Source of the DNA: Methylocella silvestris | GTDB lineage: Bacteria > Pseudomonadota > Alphaproteobacteria > Rhizobiales > Beijerinckiaceae | Reading direction: 5' to 3' | Assembly (NCBI RefSeq): GCF_002891535.1 | Contig: NZ_PDZR01000001.1 | Location: 620,001 to 684,000, forward strand | DNA: 64,000 nt | Shown here: in pieces, positions 46,686-54,831 of the stretch | Numbering within the stretch: the first letter of the stretch is position 1 | Layout: every line of letters begins with the position of its first letter | Made by a program: the position numbers and the translations under genes | Notes under the pieces: generated by a model | Seen by the model: only the letters and a program-made list of their open reading frames with translations | Databases searched by the model: none | What the model was told of the DNA's origin: nothing

Positions 46686-48395
46686 TCAGACGGGGGCGGG
46701 CGGGGCGCCGATCGCGCCGCGCGCGGCGGTTGCGGCGGTGCGGATGTCATCCTTGAAGCGCACCCGCCGGACGCCATCCGTCGACATCAGCAAGGCCCGC
46801 CGAACCATTTTGGTAGCGCCCGAAATATACACAAAAGCGCCGCGGCGATGCGCTTTGGCGGCGAAATCGCCGATCGCCGCCGCCGCCGTGGAATCGAGCG
46901 CCGAGACGGCCGAAAGATCGATGATGAAGGCTTTCGGCTGCTCGGCGATTTCGTCGAGCACGGCGCTGACGCCGGCCGCCGCGCCGAAGAAGAATGCGCC
47001 GGAAATCTTGAAGGCGACAATGTCGCGGTCGCTCGTCAGCGCGCCGTAGCCGGACCCGTTTTCGCCGGCGTCGCCCTCATCGTCGGCGCCGAAGGTTCCC
47101 ACCGCCTCGACCTGAAGCGATTGCGACATGCGGCGCATGAACACGAGCGAGGCGAGGCTGAAGCCGGCGAGAATGCCGGTCATCAGGTCACGAAAGATGG
47201 TCAGGAGGAAGGTGGCGAGCAGCACCACGGCGTCGCCGCGCGAGGCGCGGATCAGCGTCGTGAAGGCGTGTTTTTCCGCCATGTTCCACGCGACGATCGT
47301 CAGCACGCCGGCGAGCGCTGCGAGCGGGATATAGGAGGCGAGGGGCGCCGCGACCACCATAAAAAGAAGCAGGAACGCCGCATGCAGCATTCCGGCGACC
47401 GGGCTTCGCGCGCCAGAGCGCACATTGGTCGCCGTCCGGGCGATGGTTCCGGTGACGCAAATGCCGCCGAACAGCGCCGAAGCCATATTGGCGACGCCTT
47501 GTGCGACAAGTTCGCAGTTCGAGCGGTGGCGGCGTCCCGACATGCTGTCGGCGACGACGGCGGAGAGCAGGCTCTCGATGCTGCCGAGCAGAGCGAAGGA
47601 AAAAGCGACCGGCAGCAGCGCGACAATTTTGTCGAGCGACAACGCCGGCAGGCTTGGGGCCGGCAGGCCGCGCGGAATGCCGCCGAAATGCGAGCCGATG
47701 GTGTCGATCGGCAAGGCCAGCGCAAAGCCCGCGAGCGAAGCGACGGCGACGGCGATGAGCATGCCGGGCCAGTGCGGCCGAAAGCGGCGGATGAAGAGGA
47801 TGATGGCGATGGTCGCGCCCGAGACGCACAGGGCGGGCAGACTCAAACTCGGCAAAGCCGCGCCGAGGGCGCCGAGCTTTTCGAACAAGGGGCCGGGCTC
47901 GGGACCGCTGAGGGTCAGGCCAAGCAAATCCTTGATCTGGCTCGCGAAGATGATCGCGGCGATGCCGGCGCTGAAGCCGACCGTCACCGGATAGGGAATG
48001 AATTTGATGAAGGCGCCGAGGCGCAAAAAGCCGATCGAAAGAAGAATGATTCCGGACAGGAAGGTTGCGATGATGAGGCCGTCGACGCCATGGACGGCGA
48101 CGGTCGTCGCCACCAGCACGATGAAGGCGCCCGCGGGGCCGCCGATCTGAAACCGGCTGCCGCCGAGCGCGGACACGAAGAATCCGCCGACGATCGCCGT
48201 GTACAGGCCGCGGTCCGGCGTGACGCCGGAGGCGATCGCGATCGCCATCGAAAGGGGCAGGGCGACGATTGCGACAGTGAGGCCGGCGATAACGTCGGCG
48301 CGGAAATCCGCGAGCCCGTAGCGCTCGCGCAGAACTGTCACGAGCTTTGGCGTGAAAAGGGCGGCGAAACTCGGGCCTATCGCGGCGGTCGTCAT
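46686..48395 (-). CDS. SulP family anion transporter with C-terminal STAS domain
   Basis: A 569-residue membrane protein. The N-terminal SulP core has 12-14 segments, with ADVIAGLTVAIVALPLSMA at about 33-51 and IGGPAGAFIVLV at about 84-95. The C-terminal STAS domain (about 455-545) has IIDLSAVSALDSTAAAAIGD. It transports sulfate, bicarbonate or a dicarboxylate; the substrate cannot be told. It has an upstream XRE-type regulator gene on the same strand, 54 bp away. Confidence 0.92.
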   Translation of the reverse strand: MTTAAIGPSFAALFTPKLVTVLRERYGLADFRADVIAGLTVAIVALPLSMAIAIASGVTPDRGLYTAIVGGFFVSALGGSRFQIGGPAGAFIVLVATTVAVHGVDGLIIATFLSGIILLSIGFLRLGAFIKFIPYPVTVGFSAGIAAIIFASQIKDLLGLTLSGPEPGPLFEKLGALGAALPSLSLPALCVSGATIAIILFIRRFRPHWPGMLIAVAVASLAGFALALPIDTIGSHFGGIPRGLPAPSLPALSLDKIVALLPVAFSFALLGSIESLLSAVVADSMSGRRHRSNCELVAQGVANMASALFGGICVTGTIARTATNVRSGARSPVAGMLHAAFLLLFMVVAAPLASYIPLAALAGVLTIVAWNMAEKHAFTTLIRASRGDAVVLLATFLLTIFRDLMTGILAGFSLASLVFMRRMSQSLQVEAVGTFGADDEGDAGENGSGYGALTSDRDIVAFKISGAFFFGAAAGVSAVLDEIAEQPKAFIIDLSAVSALDSTAAAAIGDFAAKAHRRGAFVYISGATKMVRRALLMSTDGVRRVRFKDDIRTAATAARGAIGAPPAPV

Positions 48396-48449
48396 CCTAC
48401 GAGTCCATTTTCCGGGTCCGCCGGCAGGCCGGCAAGGCCGATCAGAATT

Positions 48450-48746
48450 CTAGTCGCGCCGTGGGACGCTTTCCCTGGCGGCTTCCCTGACACTCTCTTT
48501 TGCGGCCTCTTTGAAGCGCACGCCGCGGCCGCCCGCGGGGCTCAAGGCCCCCTCGGCGATCAGTTCGACGCCGGCGCGCTCGAGCGCCTCGACGACCCGT
48601 GTCAGCGTGTCGACGACGCCGCGCACATTTCCCTCGCTCGCCTCCATCCGCTGGATCGTCGGCAAGGAGAGCCCGGACATCTCGGCGAGCTGCCTCTGAT
48701 CGAGGCCGAGCAGGGCGCGAGCGGCCCGCATTTGGGCGGCGGTCAT
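48450..48746 (-). CDS. XRE-family HTH transcriptional regulator
   Basis: A 98-residue protein. MTAAQMRAARALLGLDQRQL begins an XRE helix-turn-helix (recognition helix near SLPTIQRMEAS). The C-terminal tail is basic. Similar small regulators often sit beside sulP genes in alphaproteobacteria and presumably control them. A perfect dyad, TCATGTTT-A-AAACATGA, lies in its promoter. The start is ATG 48746, or the GTG directly before it. Confidence 0.85.
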   Translation of the reverse strand: MTAAQMRAARALLGLDQRQLAEMSGLSLPTIQRMEASEGNVRGVVDTLTRVVEALERAGVELIAEGALSPAGGRGVRFKEAAKESVREAARESVPRRD

Positions 48747-48798
48747 CACGGTCGAGCGTCTGTTCCGATTTTGAGCTTCATCTTTATAGCATAACTTC

Positions 48799-48815
48799 TC
48801 ATGTTTAAAACATGA
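48799..48815. promoter_or_regulatory. Perfect 17-bp dyad, probable operator of the XRE regulator
   Basis: TCATGTTT and AAACATGA form 8-bp arms around one A. On the minus strand the dyad overlaps the -35 zone of an extended -10 promoter (TGCTATAAA at about 48785-48793), so binding would block transcription of the regulator and sulP. The size and symmetry fit an XRE dimer. Confidence 0.6.
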
Positions 48816-48942
48816 TAAATCAGTGTTTTTATTTCATGTCGCGCTTTTCAGAAGGGCTTCGCGCTTGGCGCGGCCAGACAAGCGAGGCAAAATATGCTTC
48901 ATCGGGTGAGCTGCCTTCGCCGGACGAATTGCGGAGTTTCAA

Positions 48943-49692
48943 ATGAGCGGAAAGATCGTGATCGTCACCGGCGCGGGCTCAGGGATCGGCCGGGCGGCGT
49001 CGCTCGAATTCGCCCGTCGCGGCGATATCGTCATTCTCGCCGGCCGGCGCGAGGAGGCGCTGACGGCGACCCGGGATCTTTGCGCGGACCCGCAATCGGT
49101 CGTCGTCGTCCCGACCGATGTGACGGATGAGGCTGCGGTGAGCCGCCTGTTCGACGCAGCGGTCGGCCGGTTTTCCCGCGTCGACGTGTTGTTCAACAAC
49201 GCCGGCTCCTTCGCCGGCGCCGGCCGCATCGATGAACTGACGCTGGAGCAATGGCGCGCGATGATCGACGTCAATCTGACAGGTTCGTTTTTATGCGCGC
49301 AGGCGGCGTTCCGCGCGATGAAATCGCAAGATCCCTGCGGCGGCCGCATCATCAATAATGGCTCGATCTCGGCCCATGCCCCGCGGCCGCGCTCGATCGC
49401 CTATACGGCGTCAAAACACGCGATCACGGGGTTGACGAAATCGATCTCGCTCGACGGCCGGCCCTGGAATATCGCCTGCGGCCAGATCGACATCGGCAAC
49501 GCCGCGACGGATATGACGGGCGCCATAGCAATGGGCGCGCTGCAGGCCAATGGCGACGTTGCAGCTGAGCCGACCATGGAGGTCCGGCGCGCGGCCGAGG
49601 CAGTCGCCTTCATGGCGGATTTGCCGCCCGGCGCCAATGTTCAGTTCATGACTGTCATGGCCACCAACATGCCCTTCATAGGACGGGGATAG
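48943..49692 (+). CDS. SDR family oxidoreductase
   Basis: A 249-residue short-chain dehydrogenase with TGAGSGIG at 9-16 for cofactor binding, NNAG at 85-88 and a catalytic Tyr154-Lys158 in YTASK with Ser141 or Ser143. Acidic or basic residues after strand 2 read AGRRE, which suggests NADP preference. The substrate is unknown. It is divergent from the XRE regulator and is the last core gene before the tRNA. Confidence 0.9.
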   Translation: MSGKIVIVTGAGSGIGRAASLEFARRGDIVILAGRREEALTATRDLCADPQSVVVVPTDVTDEAAVSRLFDAAVGRFSRVDVLFNNAGSFAGAGRIDELTLEQWRAMIDVNLTGSFLCAQAAFRAMKSQDPCGGRIINNGSISAHAPRPRSIAYTASKHAITGLTKSISLDGRPWNIACGQIDIGNAATDMTGAIAMGALQANGDVAAEPTMEVRRAAEAVAFMADLPPGANVQFMTVMATNMPFIGRG

Positions 49693-49916
49693 ATCGTCGG
49701 TTCGAGGGGCCCCGATTTTGAAGCGCCGCCCGGCGCCGCAAGGATGAGCGTATCGGGGCGTCGTTGGACTTCCCTCTCGCTTCGAGCGACCGCCGGCGGC
49801 CCCGATTGGCGAGAGGGGCGGCGGCGTCATCGCGCCCGGGCAGCGCTCGAAGGCCGCCTGGGGGAAAAGAGCGCGATTTCCGCCGCCCGCGCAGGACTCG
49901 CGGCGAAACTGCTCGC

Positions 49917-49945
49917 TTGACACCTTCCCGCCATCTGCCTATCCA
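49917..49945 (+). promoter_or_regulatory. Sigma70-type promoter of the tRNA gene
   Basis: TTGACA at 49917-49922, a 17-bp spacer and TATCCA at 49940-49945 lie 23 bp upstream of the tRNA 5' end. Confidence 0.75.
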
Positions 49946-49967
49946 AACCCGGCATCGCTTCAAGCGA

Positions 49968-50044
49968 GGCGGAGTAGCTCAGCCGGCTAGAGCAGAGGAA
50001 TCATAATCCTTGTGTCGGGGGTTCGAGTCCCTCCTCCGCTACCA
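49968..50044 (+). tRNA. tRNA with CAU anticodon, probably tRNA-Met
   Basis: A 77-base gene folds into a full cloverleaf: acceptor GGCGGAG with CTCCGCT (first pair G-U), D arm with AGCTCAG, anticodon stem GAGGA/TCCTT with loop ATCATAA (anticodon CAT), T arm GGGGG-TTCGAGT-CCCTC, and an encoded CCA at 50042-50044. CAT could be elongator Met or Ile2 (with lysidine); I favour Met by overall likeness. It lacks initiator-type features. It forms the left border of the phage-like region. Confidence 0.93.
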
Positions 50045-50073
50045 AAACAAAATCAATGACTTAAGATGATTTC

Positions 50074-50096
50074 GCCGCCCTCCGAGGCGGCATTTT
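50074..50096 (+). terminator. Terminator of the tRNA transcript
   Basis: GCCGCC and GGCGGC form a 6-bp stem with a 6-base loop followed by ATTTT, 29 bases after the tRNA. Confidence 0.75.
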
Positions 50097-50193
50097 CATG
50101 TCGCATATGTTGCGAGCTGATCCCATTGATTCCAAACGATTTCCATCATGTCGCGGCTGCTCGACGCGACATGAAACGCGACACGCCGCATGG
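50097..50193. repeat. Repeats adjoining the tRNA, candidate attachment-site arm
   Basis: The heptamer ATGTCGC occurs at about 50099 and 50148 in direct orientation and inverted (GCGACAT) at 50166-50172. The last two form a perfect 9-bp dyad (CATGTCGCG/CGCGACATG, 50147-50173). Position next to the tRNA 3' end suggests integrase arm sites of an attL. No second copy of the tRNA 3' end was found in the window. Confidence 0.4.
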
Positions 50194-50787
50194 TTATGAC
50201 TGAGACTTTCGGGACCGCTCCGGAAGTCGCAAATCAGGGGCCGCCTCTAGCTCGCGCGGCTTTATATCGACGAGCGCTTTGTTAAGGCGTCTCCATAGGC
50301 TGCTCACGTTTACAACGAGCGCTCGGTCGACCCGTGCTTCTAAGAAAAGCTCGCTGATCTTTGATGCGGCTGAAATCCCCATCTTCAACGAAAGCGATGC
50401 ATTACTCGTTTGGCGTTGTAAGTATTGGCTAAGCATATCTCCATTAATCCAAAACAACATATCGTCTTCAGGCTCCTCTTTCTCAGAAAGTATCGCATCA
50501 AATACCAAAGGTAAGGCGTAGATCATCGCTAATTTTATTTCAGTAGGAGCCAAGCCTAATTCTGAAAACTCAAACGCCATGGCCCATGCGATAGCGTCAA
50601 GCATCGAAAATCTGATGCGTATGCCTTTACCCGGCGATCCAGAAATAATTTTGTCTTTCTGAAAATTACGTACTCTACCACTAAACGCAGAATGACGCTC
50701 CGGTGGGATGTCATGTAACGTAAGTATTGCCGCCTCAAGCTCTTTCTGACTGAAGGTAAGCGGTTCGTCCTTCCTCAAATACTCCAA
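50194..50787 (-). CDS. Putative DNA-binding regulator, MerR-like winged helix (hypothetical)
   Basis: A 197-residue protein not recognised by family name. Residues about 28-80 read like a winged-helix unit: GRVRNFQKDKIISG, then RIRFSMLDAIAWAMAFEF and SELGLAPTEIKLAM. That spacing recalls MerR-type domains. The C-terminal half contains helices and no membrane segment. It is divergent from the phage-type HTH gene at 50909, and a perfect operator-like dyad lies between them, so it may be the element's repressor. Its codon use is more AT-rich than the core genes. Confidence 0.55.
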   Translation of the reverse strand: MEYLRKDEPLTFSQKELEAAILTLHDIPPERHSAFSGRVRNFQKDKIISGSPGKGIRIRFSMLDAIAWAMAFEFSELGLAPTEIKLAMIYALPLVFDAILSEKEEPEDDMLFWINGDMLSQYLQRQTSNASLSLKMGISAASKISELFLEARVDRALVVNVSSLWRRLNKALVDIKPRELEAAPDLRLPERSRKSQS

Positions 50788-50822
50788 TTTGCTTCCCCGC
50801 TAGTTTATCCACACAAGTCCAT

Positions 50823-50842
50823 ATCCTGTTAATGAACAGGAT
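50823..50842. promoter_or_regulatory. Perfect dyad between divergent phage-type genes, candidate operator
   Basis: ATCCTGTT and AACAGGAT form 8-bp arms around AATG in the 121-bp divergent region. A TATCCT hexamer follows just downstream on the plus strand. Confidence 0.55.
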
Positions 50843-50908
50843 TATCCTATTGCCATCTGCGCCGCCATAATCATATATGAGCAATATTATCCATTTGGAG
50901 TCGCTGAT

Positions 50909-51130
50909 ATGGAATCGGACGAGCAATACATTTGGGGAGCAGGAGCCATCGCCAAGGCGCTTGGTCTCACTAGGCCCCAAGCATTTCACATGCTGTCGGC
51001 CGGGCGGCTGCCGGCCCGCAAAATCGGCAAAAAGTGGGTCTCAACAAAGAAGGCCCTTCACGAAGCGCTGACGCCGATCGCGGCGGCTCCATCACCTATC
51101 GACGCGATAGCCGAGAAGTCCGGCCGGTGA
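50909..51130 (+). CDS. Small HTH protein, excisionase/AlpA-like
   Basis: A 73-residue protein. WGAGAIAKALGLTRPQAFHM followed by LSAGRLPARKIGKKWVST fits the HTH-17/excisionase fold, in which a helix-turn-helix is followed by a beta-hairpin wing. Such proteins are early phage regulators or recombination directionality factors. It starts 121 bp from the divergent gene, and its stop overlaps the next gene's GTG start (GTGA). Confidence 0.6.
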   Translation: MESDEQYIWGAGAIAKALGLTRPQAFHMLSAGRLPARKIGKKWVSTKKALHEALTPIAAAPSPIDAIAEKSGR

Positions 51131-51822
51131 CGATCTCCAATATCGCGACCGTGATAAACAGCGAACACCGCGCTGCGACGGCGGCGCATGAGCAGGCGGT
51201 CCGCCACGCCATCGAATGCGGGCGGCTCTTGCTGGAAGCCAAGGGCGGCGTCACCCATGGCCATTGGTCCAAATGGGTAAAGCAGAACTGTGATTTCGCC
51301 ATGCGGACGGCGCAGGTCTACATGCGCATCGCGGAGCATCTGGCCGGAGATGAGGCAAAAACGCAGCACGCTGCGCATTTGAGCCTCCGCGAACTTCTCG
51401 CCGAAATTGAACGGGCTGCGAACCCGCCGCCGCTACCGTCATACGATGCGATCAAACATAAGCTTCTCCCCGAGACTCGCGCCGGATACGAAGCAGCCCA
51501 GGCTCGCCTCGGCGCGCTGAGCATCACGGACCGCGAAGTGGAGGAGAAGCGCGCGTGTCAAGATTTTGTCGCCACCCTGCGCAAGCACGCGCCGCCGGAG
51601 CAGTTTGAAAAGATCGTCGCGCTATGTGTGCGGGGCATCAAGGATAACGGTGACATGTTCGGCGTGCTGATCGGCGATGAGATCAATCGCAAGATCAGAG
51701 AACAGAAAGCCGAGGAGTGTAAGGCCAACAAGGAACAGCTCGGCTACTTAATGGGCATTTGGGAATGCACAGATACGGTCGCGCGCGAGATATTCCTCAA
51801 AAAGATCGGCGGGGCGAAATGA
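51127..51822 (+). CDS. DUF3102 family protein
   Basis: A 231-residue protein. Its first 85 residues (IATVINSEHRAATAAHEQAV, then GRLLLEAKGGVTHGHWSKWV, then FAMRTAQVYMRIAEHL) match DUF3102, a family seen in phages and plasmids, possibly DNA-binding. The rest is helical and charged. The frame is open from 51034, but GTG 51127 couples it to the previous gene. Function is unknown. Confidence 0.65.
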   Translation: MTISNIATVINSEHRAATAAHEQAVRHAIECGRLLLEAKGGVTHGHWSKWVKQNCDFAMRTAQVYMRIAEHLAGDEAKTQHAAHLSLRELLAEIERAANPPPLPSYDAIKHKLLPETRAGYEAAQARLGALSITDREVEEKRACQDFVATLRKHAPPEQFEKIVALCVRGIKDNGDMFGVLIGDEINRKIREQKAEECKANKEQLGYLMGIWECTDTVAREIFLKKIGGAK

Positions 51823-52042
51823 ACCTCGCGCTCGTGACCGAAGGCGCCGTGAGGCGATGGCGCGTCTTGAACGACACATTTTTGCAGAATCAACTTCTCG
51901 AAATTCACGCCAAATAACACAACAGCAACAGTAGCTTGCCGCCTCTTTGCGAGCAAACCTCATGCTGTGTGTGCTACAATTAAAATATAAGCGTCGGGCA
52001 ACCGTCGCGGGCTGCGCGCCGACATCTACGGGATCTTTTTAC

Positions 52043-52834
52043 ATGAAGCGGTGGAGGCGTCAAGGCGAAAATGGACGGGGTCGGCCGCGGAAACAATACG
52101 CTCTTAGGTATGTATCTGGCGCCACCAAGAAACCAACCGTTGCCGAACGCACCACGCTCGCGAAGCTAAAAGAGACGGAAGTCGATCAAAAATCCGTTGC
52201 GGTCGCGCAGCCGCACCGTCTGGGGTCCGACAACCGCCTACTGGAATCGCCGCTCGGACTCGTTGTCCTTCGCCATTGCGCCCCCCGCGAGCTATGGACG
52301 CGGGGCTGCGACTTCGCTCTAAAATTCTATGCGTGGACCAGCGCGATTGGCGCCGGCGGCAATAGTGATCAGCAACGGAGCGTGTTCTGGAGTACCGAAA
52401 ACACGGACGTGGAGGATGACACGGACGACGATCAAAAGATGCGCGTCTCCCAGCGAACGCGCCTCCTTGTCGATCGCTTCACCCGTGCGCGATGGGAGAG
52501 CTTCAGCGCTGAGGTGCAGCGCGTGAAACGGCCCTATGTGGTTTCACTGGAGATCGTTCGGGAAGCCATCGGCGTCCGCGGATCGAAACTGCTCCACCGT
52601 CTTTGTGTCGAGGAGCTGTCCATCGATAATGACGCCGATCAGCTACTCGTTCTTAAGGGGTTAGCCGCGCTTCACCTGTACGGACCACCGCTCCATCGGG
52701 ATGCGCCATCGTTCCGGGCAAAGCCCGACATCGATGAAGGCGACGCCACGTCGATTTACACGAAACGAGTCGACCCGGCGCTGACTGACAAAATCGCATT
52801 GTTGAAGGCCGTGTTTAATATTGGAGGTGAATGA
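52043..52834 (+). CDS. Phage-associated hypothetical protein with basic RGRPRK segment
   Basis: A 263-residue protein. The N-terminal GENGRGRPRKQ resembles an AT-hook-like basic motif, and the middle (VAVAQPHRLG, then SPLGLVVLRH) recalls a family I associate with alphaproteobacterial prophages near replication genes. No catalytic motif is seen. ATG 52043 has a weak GGGA site; the frame is open to 51947. The stop overlaps the next start as ATGA. Function is unknown. Confidence 0.5.
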   Translation: MKRWRRQGENGRGRPRKQYALRYVSGATKKPTVAERTTLAKLKETEVDQKSVAVAQPHRLGSDNRLLESPLGLVVLRHCAPRELWTRGCDFALKFYAWTSAIGAGGNSDQQRSVFWSTENTDVEDDTDDDQKMRVSQRTRLLVDRFTRARWESFSAEVQRVKRPYVVSLEIVREAIGVRGSKLLHRLCVEELSIDNDADQLLVLKGLAALHLYGPPLHRDAPSFRAKPDIDEGDATSIYTKRVDPALTDKIALLKAVFNIGGE

Positions 52835-53040
52835 TGAACGACCTTTTGCGCAAAGCTACGAATATCCATCGTTTCGGCGACGAGCGCGACGCCGCCAGAT
52901 TTTTCAATCTGACGCCGGCGGCAGTTCGCGTGTTCGCTGATGCGTTGCCGGGCGTTTTCAGGGCCGGCCCAGTCGTAAGATTCGACAAAAAGGTCGCCGC
53001 CGAATGGTCGGCAGCCAAGGTCTTAGCGACCATCGTCTGA
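52831..53040 (+). CDS. Small putative DNA-binding protein
   Basis: A 69-residue protein. RDAARFFNLTPAAVRVFADA and then VVRFDKKVAAEW fit an excisionase/MerR-like helix-turn-helix with a wing. It is translationally coupled to the gene before it by an ATGA overlap. A hairpin follows its stop at 53047. Confidence 0.5.
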   Translation: MMNDLLRKATNIHRFGDERDAARFFNLTPAAVRVFADALPGVFRAGPVVRFDKKVAAEWSAAKVLATIV

Positions 53041-53046
53041 AAAGAA

Positions 53047-53081
53047 AAAGCCGCTCGGGACGGCAATCCCGAAGCGGCTTT
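53047..53081. terminator. Hairpin after the small DNA-binding gene, candidate terminator
   Basis: AAAGCCGCT-CGGGA pairs with TCCCG-AGCGGCTTT (one bulged A), a 14-bp stem. The plus strand continues with only three T residues; the minus strand has a better T-tract. Confidence 0.55.
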
Positions 53082-53128
53082 GATCCATTCCGAACAGAGC
53101 CTGCAAGCTCTCATCGTGGAGGTATTTC

Positions 53129-53404
53129 TTGCATCCAACCAATCGCATAAACACGCCTTCGGCGCAAGGGAATTTCTCCGACCCGGCGATGGTTCGCCAA
53201 GCCATTTTGACGCTGAACAGAGATTTTACCTGGGAGCTTATGGACCACCTGAAATCGCGCGCTGATCTGGTGCGCGCGCGGCTCAACATCGACGACGACG
53301 CCAACGCCTTGCAGGCCCTTCGGGATTTACTCGAACTCGTTCCAGAGATTCGGAAAGCCGGTGTGGATCTGAAAAGCGCGGTCGAGACAGCGAGCCCGAA
53401 GTGA
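53129..53404 (+). CDS. Hypothetical phage-type protein
   Basis: A 91-residue, mostly helical protein of unknown function. It starts at TTG 53129, supported by GGAGG 6 bases upstream. Its stop overlaps the GTG of the RepA-like gene (GTGA), so it is probably cotranscribed with it. Confidence 0.5.
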   Translation: MHPTNRINTPSAQGNFSDPAMVRQAILTLNRDFTWELMDHLKSRADLVRARLNIDDDANALQALRDLLELVPEIRKAGVDLKSAVETASPK

Positions 53405-54573
53405 CGCAACTTGGCCCACTTCTTGATGACGCCTATCTCGCCTCGCTTGGCAGTCCAGGAGGGCCGATGGCGTGGGGTCAAGAGATCCCGCGTCGACGCT
53501 CCCTCAAGGTAGTCAGCGCCCATGATCTAGCGAATGAGAGAGCCCCGGAAAGGCTTTGGCTCGTTCCCGAAATGATCCCGCGCGGCAAGACTACACTGCT
53601 CTATGGCAATGGTGGTGATGGAAAATCTCTGCTGAATTTGCAGCTCAACGTCGCAGTCGCGACGGGCACGGATTGGATAGGCCATATGCCAGAGCCGGGC
53701 GGCGTCTTGCTTATCTCGGCCGAAGACGACGTTGATGAGGTACATCGGAGACTGGCGGATATCGTGAGCGGCCGGCCCGATATCAATGTCGATGATTTGT
53801 CGAATTTACGGGTCGTCGATCTCGCTGGCGAGGACGCCATCTTAGCGGCTCCTCAGGGCCGGAGCATCCTATTAACGCCAACGCCGTTATTCACAGAAGT
53901 TGAACGTCTCGTCGAGGAACATCGCCCGATCTTGCTCAGCATTGATACGGCGGCCGACGTATTCGGCGGCGATGAGAATGTCAGATCGCAGGTCAGGCAG
54001 TTCCTTGGCCTGCTGACCGGACTAGCTATCCGATACGAAATGGCTGTCGTTGTGCTGGCGCATCCGAGCTTGTCGGGAATGACGAGCGGCGCCGGAACTG
54101 GCGGCAGCACCGCATGGAGCAATAGCGTTCGCAGCCGGCTTTACCTCGCGCCCGTGAAGACAGCTGAGGGAGTTCGCCCGGACCCGTGCCTGAAGCAACT
54201 GACGGTCATGAAGAACAACTATGGCCCGACCGGCGAGACAATCTCGCTCCGATGGGAGCGCGGCCGATTCGTTCTTGCAGGTGGCGGATGGCAAGCATCG
54301 CAATCCAACGCCGAAGTAGATGAGGTCTTCGTCAATCTTCTCAAGCTGTTCATCAATCAAAATCGAAACGTGGTCGCGACGCCCGGAAAATCCTATGCGC
54401 CCTCAGAATTTGCCAGCCATGCCGATTCCCGAGGCGTCAGCAAGGGAACGTTCAAACAGTCTATGGACCGACTTCTCGCAACTGGCAGGATCGAAAACGT
54501 CGAATACGGGCCGCCGTCGACGCGGCGCTCGAAGCTCGCCTTCCCAGCTATGGGAGAGAGTAATGAGGACTGA
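53401..54573 (+). CDS. RepA-like AAA ATPase, phage replication helicase candidate
   Basis: A 390-residue RecA-fold ATPase. The Walker A GNGGDGKS is at 69-76, a beta-strand GGVLLISAEDD at 100-110 and the Walker B PILLSIDTAADVFG at about 178-191. This is the AAA_25/RepA pattern of hexameric replicative helicases on phages and broad-host plasmids. A C-terminal winged-helix-like tail follows. The start is GTG 53401. It is followed directly by a block of CTCACC/GGTGAG repeats that could be its origin. Confidence 0.8.
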   Translation: MTQLGPLLDDAYLASLGSPGGPMAWGQEIPRRRSLKVVSAHDLANERAPERLWLVPEMIPRGKTTLLYGNGGDGKSLLNLQLNVAVATGTDWIGHMPEPGGVLLISAEDDVDEVHRRLADIVSGRPDINVDDLSNLRVVDLAGEDAILAAPQGRSILLTPTPLFTEVERLVEEHRPILLSIDTAADVFGGDENVRSQVRQFLGLLTGLAIRYEMAVVVLAHPSLSGMTSGAGTGGSTAWSNSVRSRLYLAPVKTAEGVRPDPCLKQLTVMKNNYGPTGETISLRWERGRFVLAGGGWQASQSNAEVDEVFVNLLKLFINQNRNVVATPGKSYAPSEFASHADSRGVSKGTFKQSMDRLLATGRIENVEYGPPSTRRSKLAFPAMGESNED

Positions 54574-54595
54574 ACTGCTCGCCTCTCATCGATCG

Positions 54596-54702
54596 TTCAC
54601 ACCGAGGTCACACCCTACTCTCACCCCCTCTCACCAACCTCTCTCTCTCACCCCCTATAACCCCCATGGTGCGGTGAGACCCCCGCTCGGTGAGAGCGGG
54701 GG
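54596..54702. repeat. CTCACC/GGTGAG repeat block with hairpin, iteron-like
   Basis: Five TCACMCC units (about 54596-54655) are followed by two inverted GGTGAGA units. The second lies in the loop of a perfect 9-bp hairpin CCCCCGCTC/GAGCGGGGG (54680-54702). The block lies in the 258-bp gap after the RepA-like gene. A 23-codon frame (54751-54822) also lies in the gap and is not called as a gene. Confidence 0.5.
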
Positions 54703-54831
54703 CTGCCCGCCGGGCGTCTCGCCAGCGCCGAGATCGCAGGCCTGCCGGTGATGCCGAAACCCAGATGGCGGCTCATCGGAAAGCTAAGAGCGTTACGACT
54801 GGCAAATATGATCAAGGTTTGAACGGAAGCG

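Noticed and set aside
49968-50044. Reading the tRNA as tRNA-Ile2 (CAU with lysidine)
   Set aside because: Cannot be excluded from the anticodon alone; overall similarity to alphaproteobacterial elongator tRNA-Met seemed greater, so Met was preferred.
54751-54822. A 23-codon frame (MPKPRWRLIGKLRALRL...) after the RepA-like gene
   Set aside because: Too short and without a clear ribosome binding site. Noted as possible remnant only.
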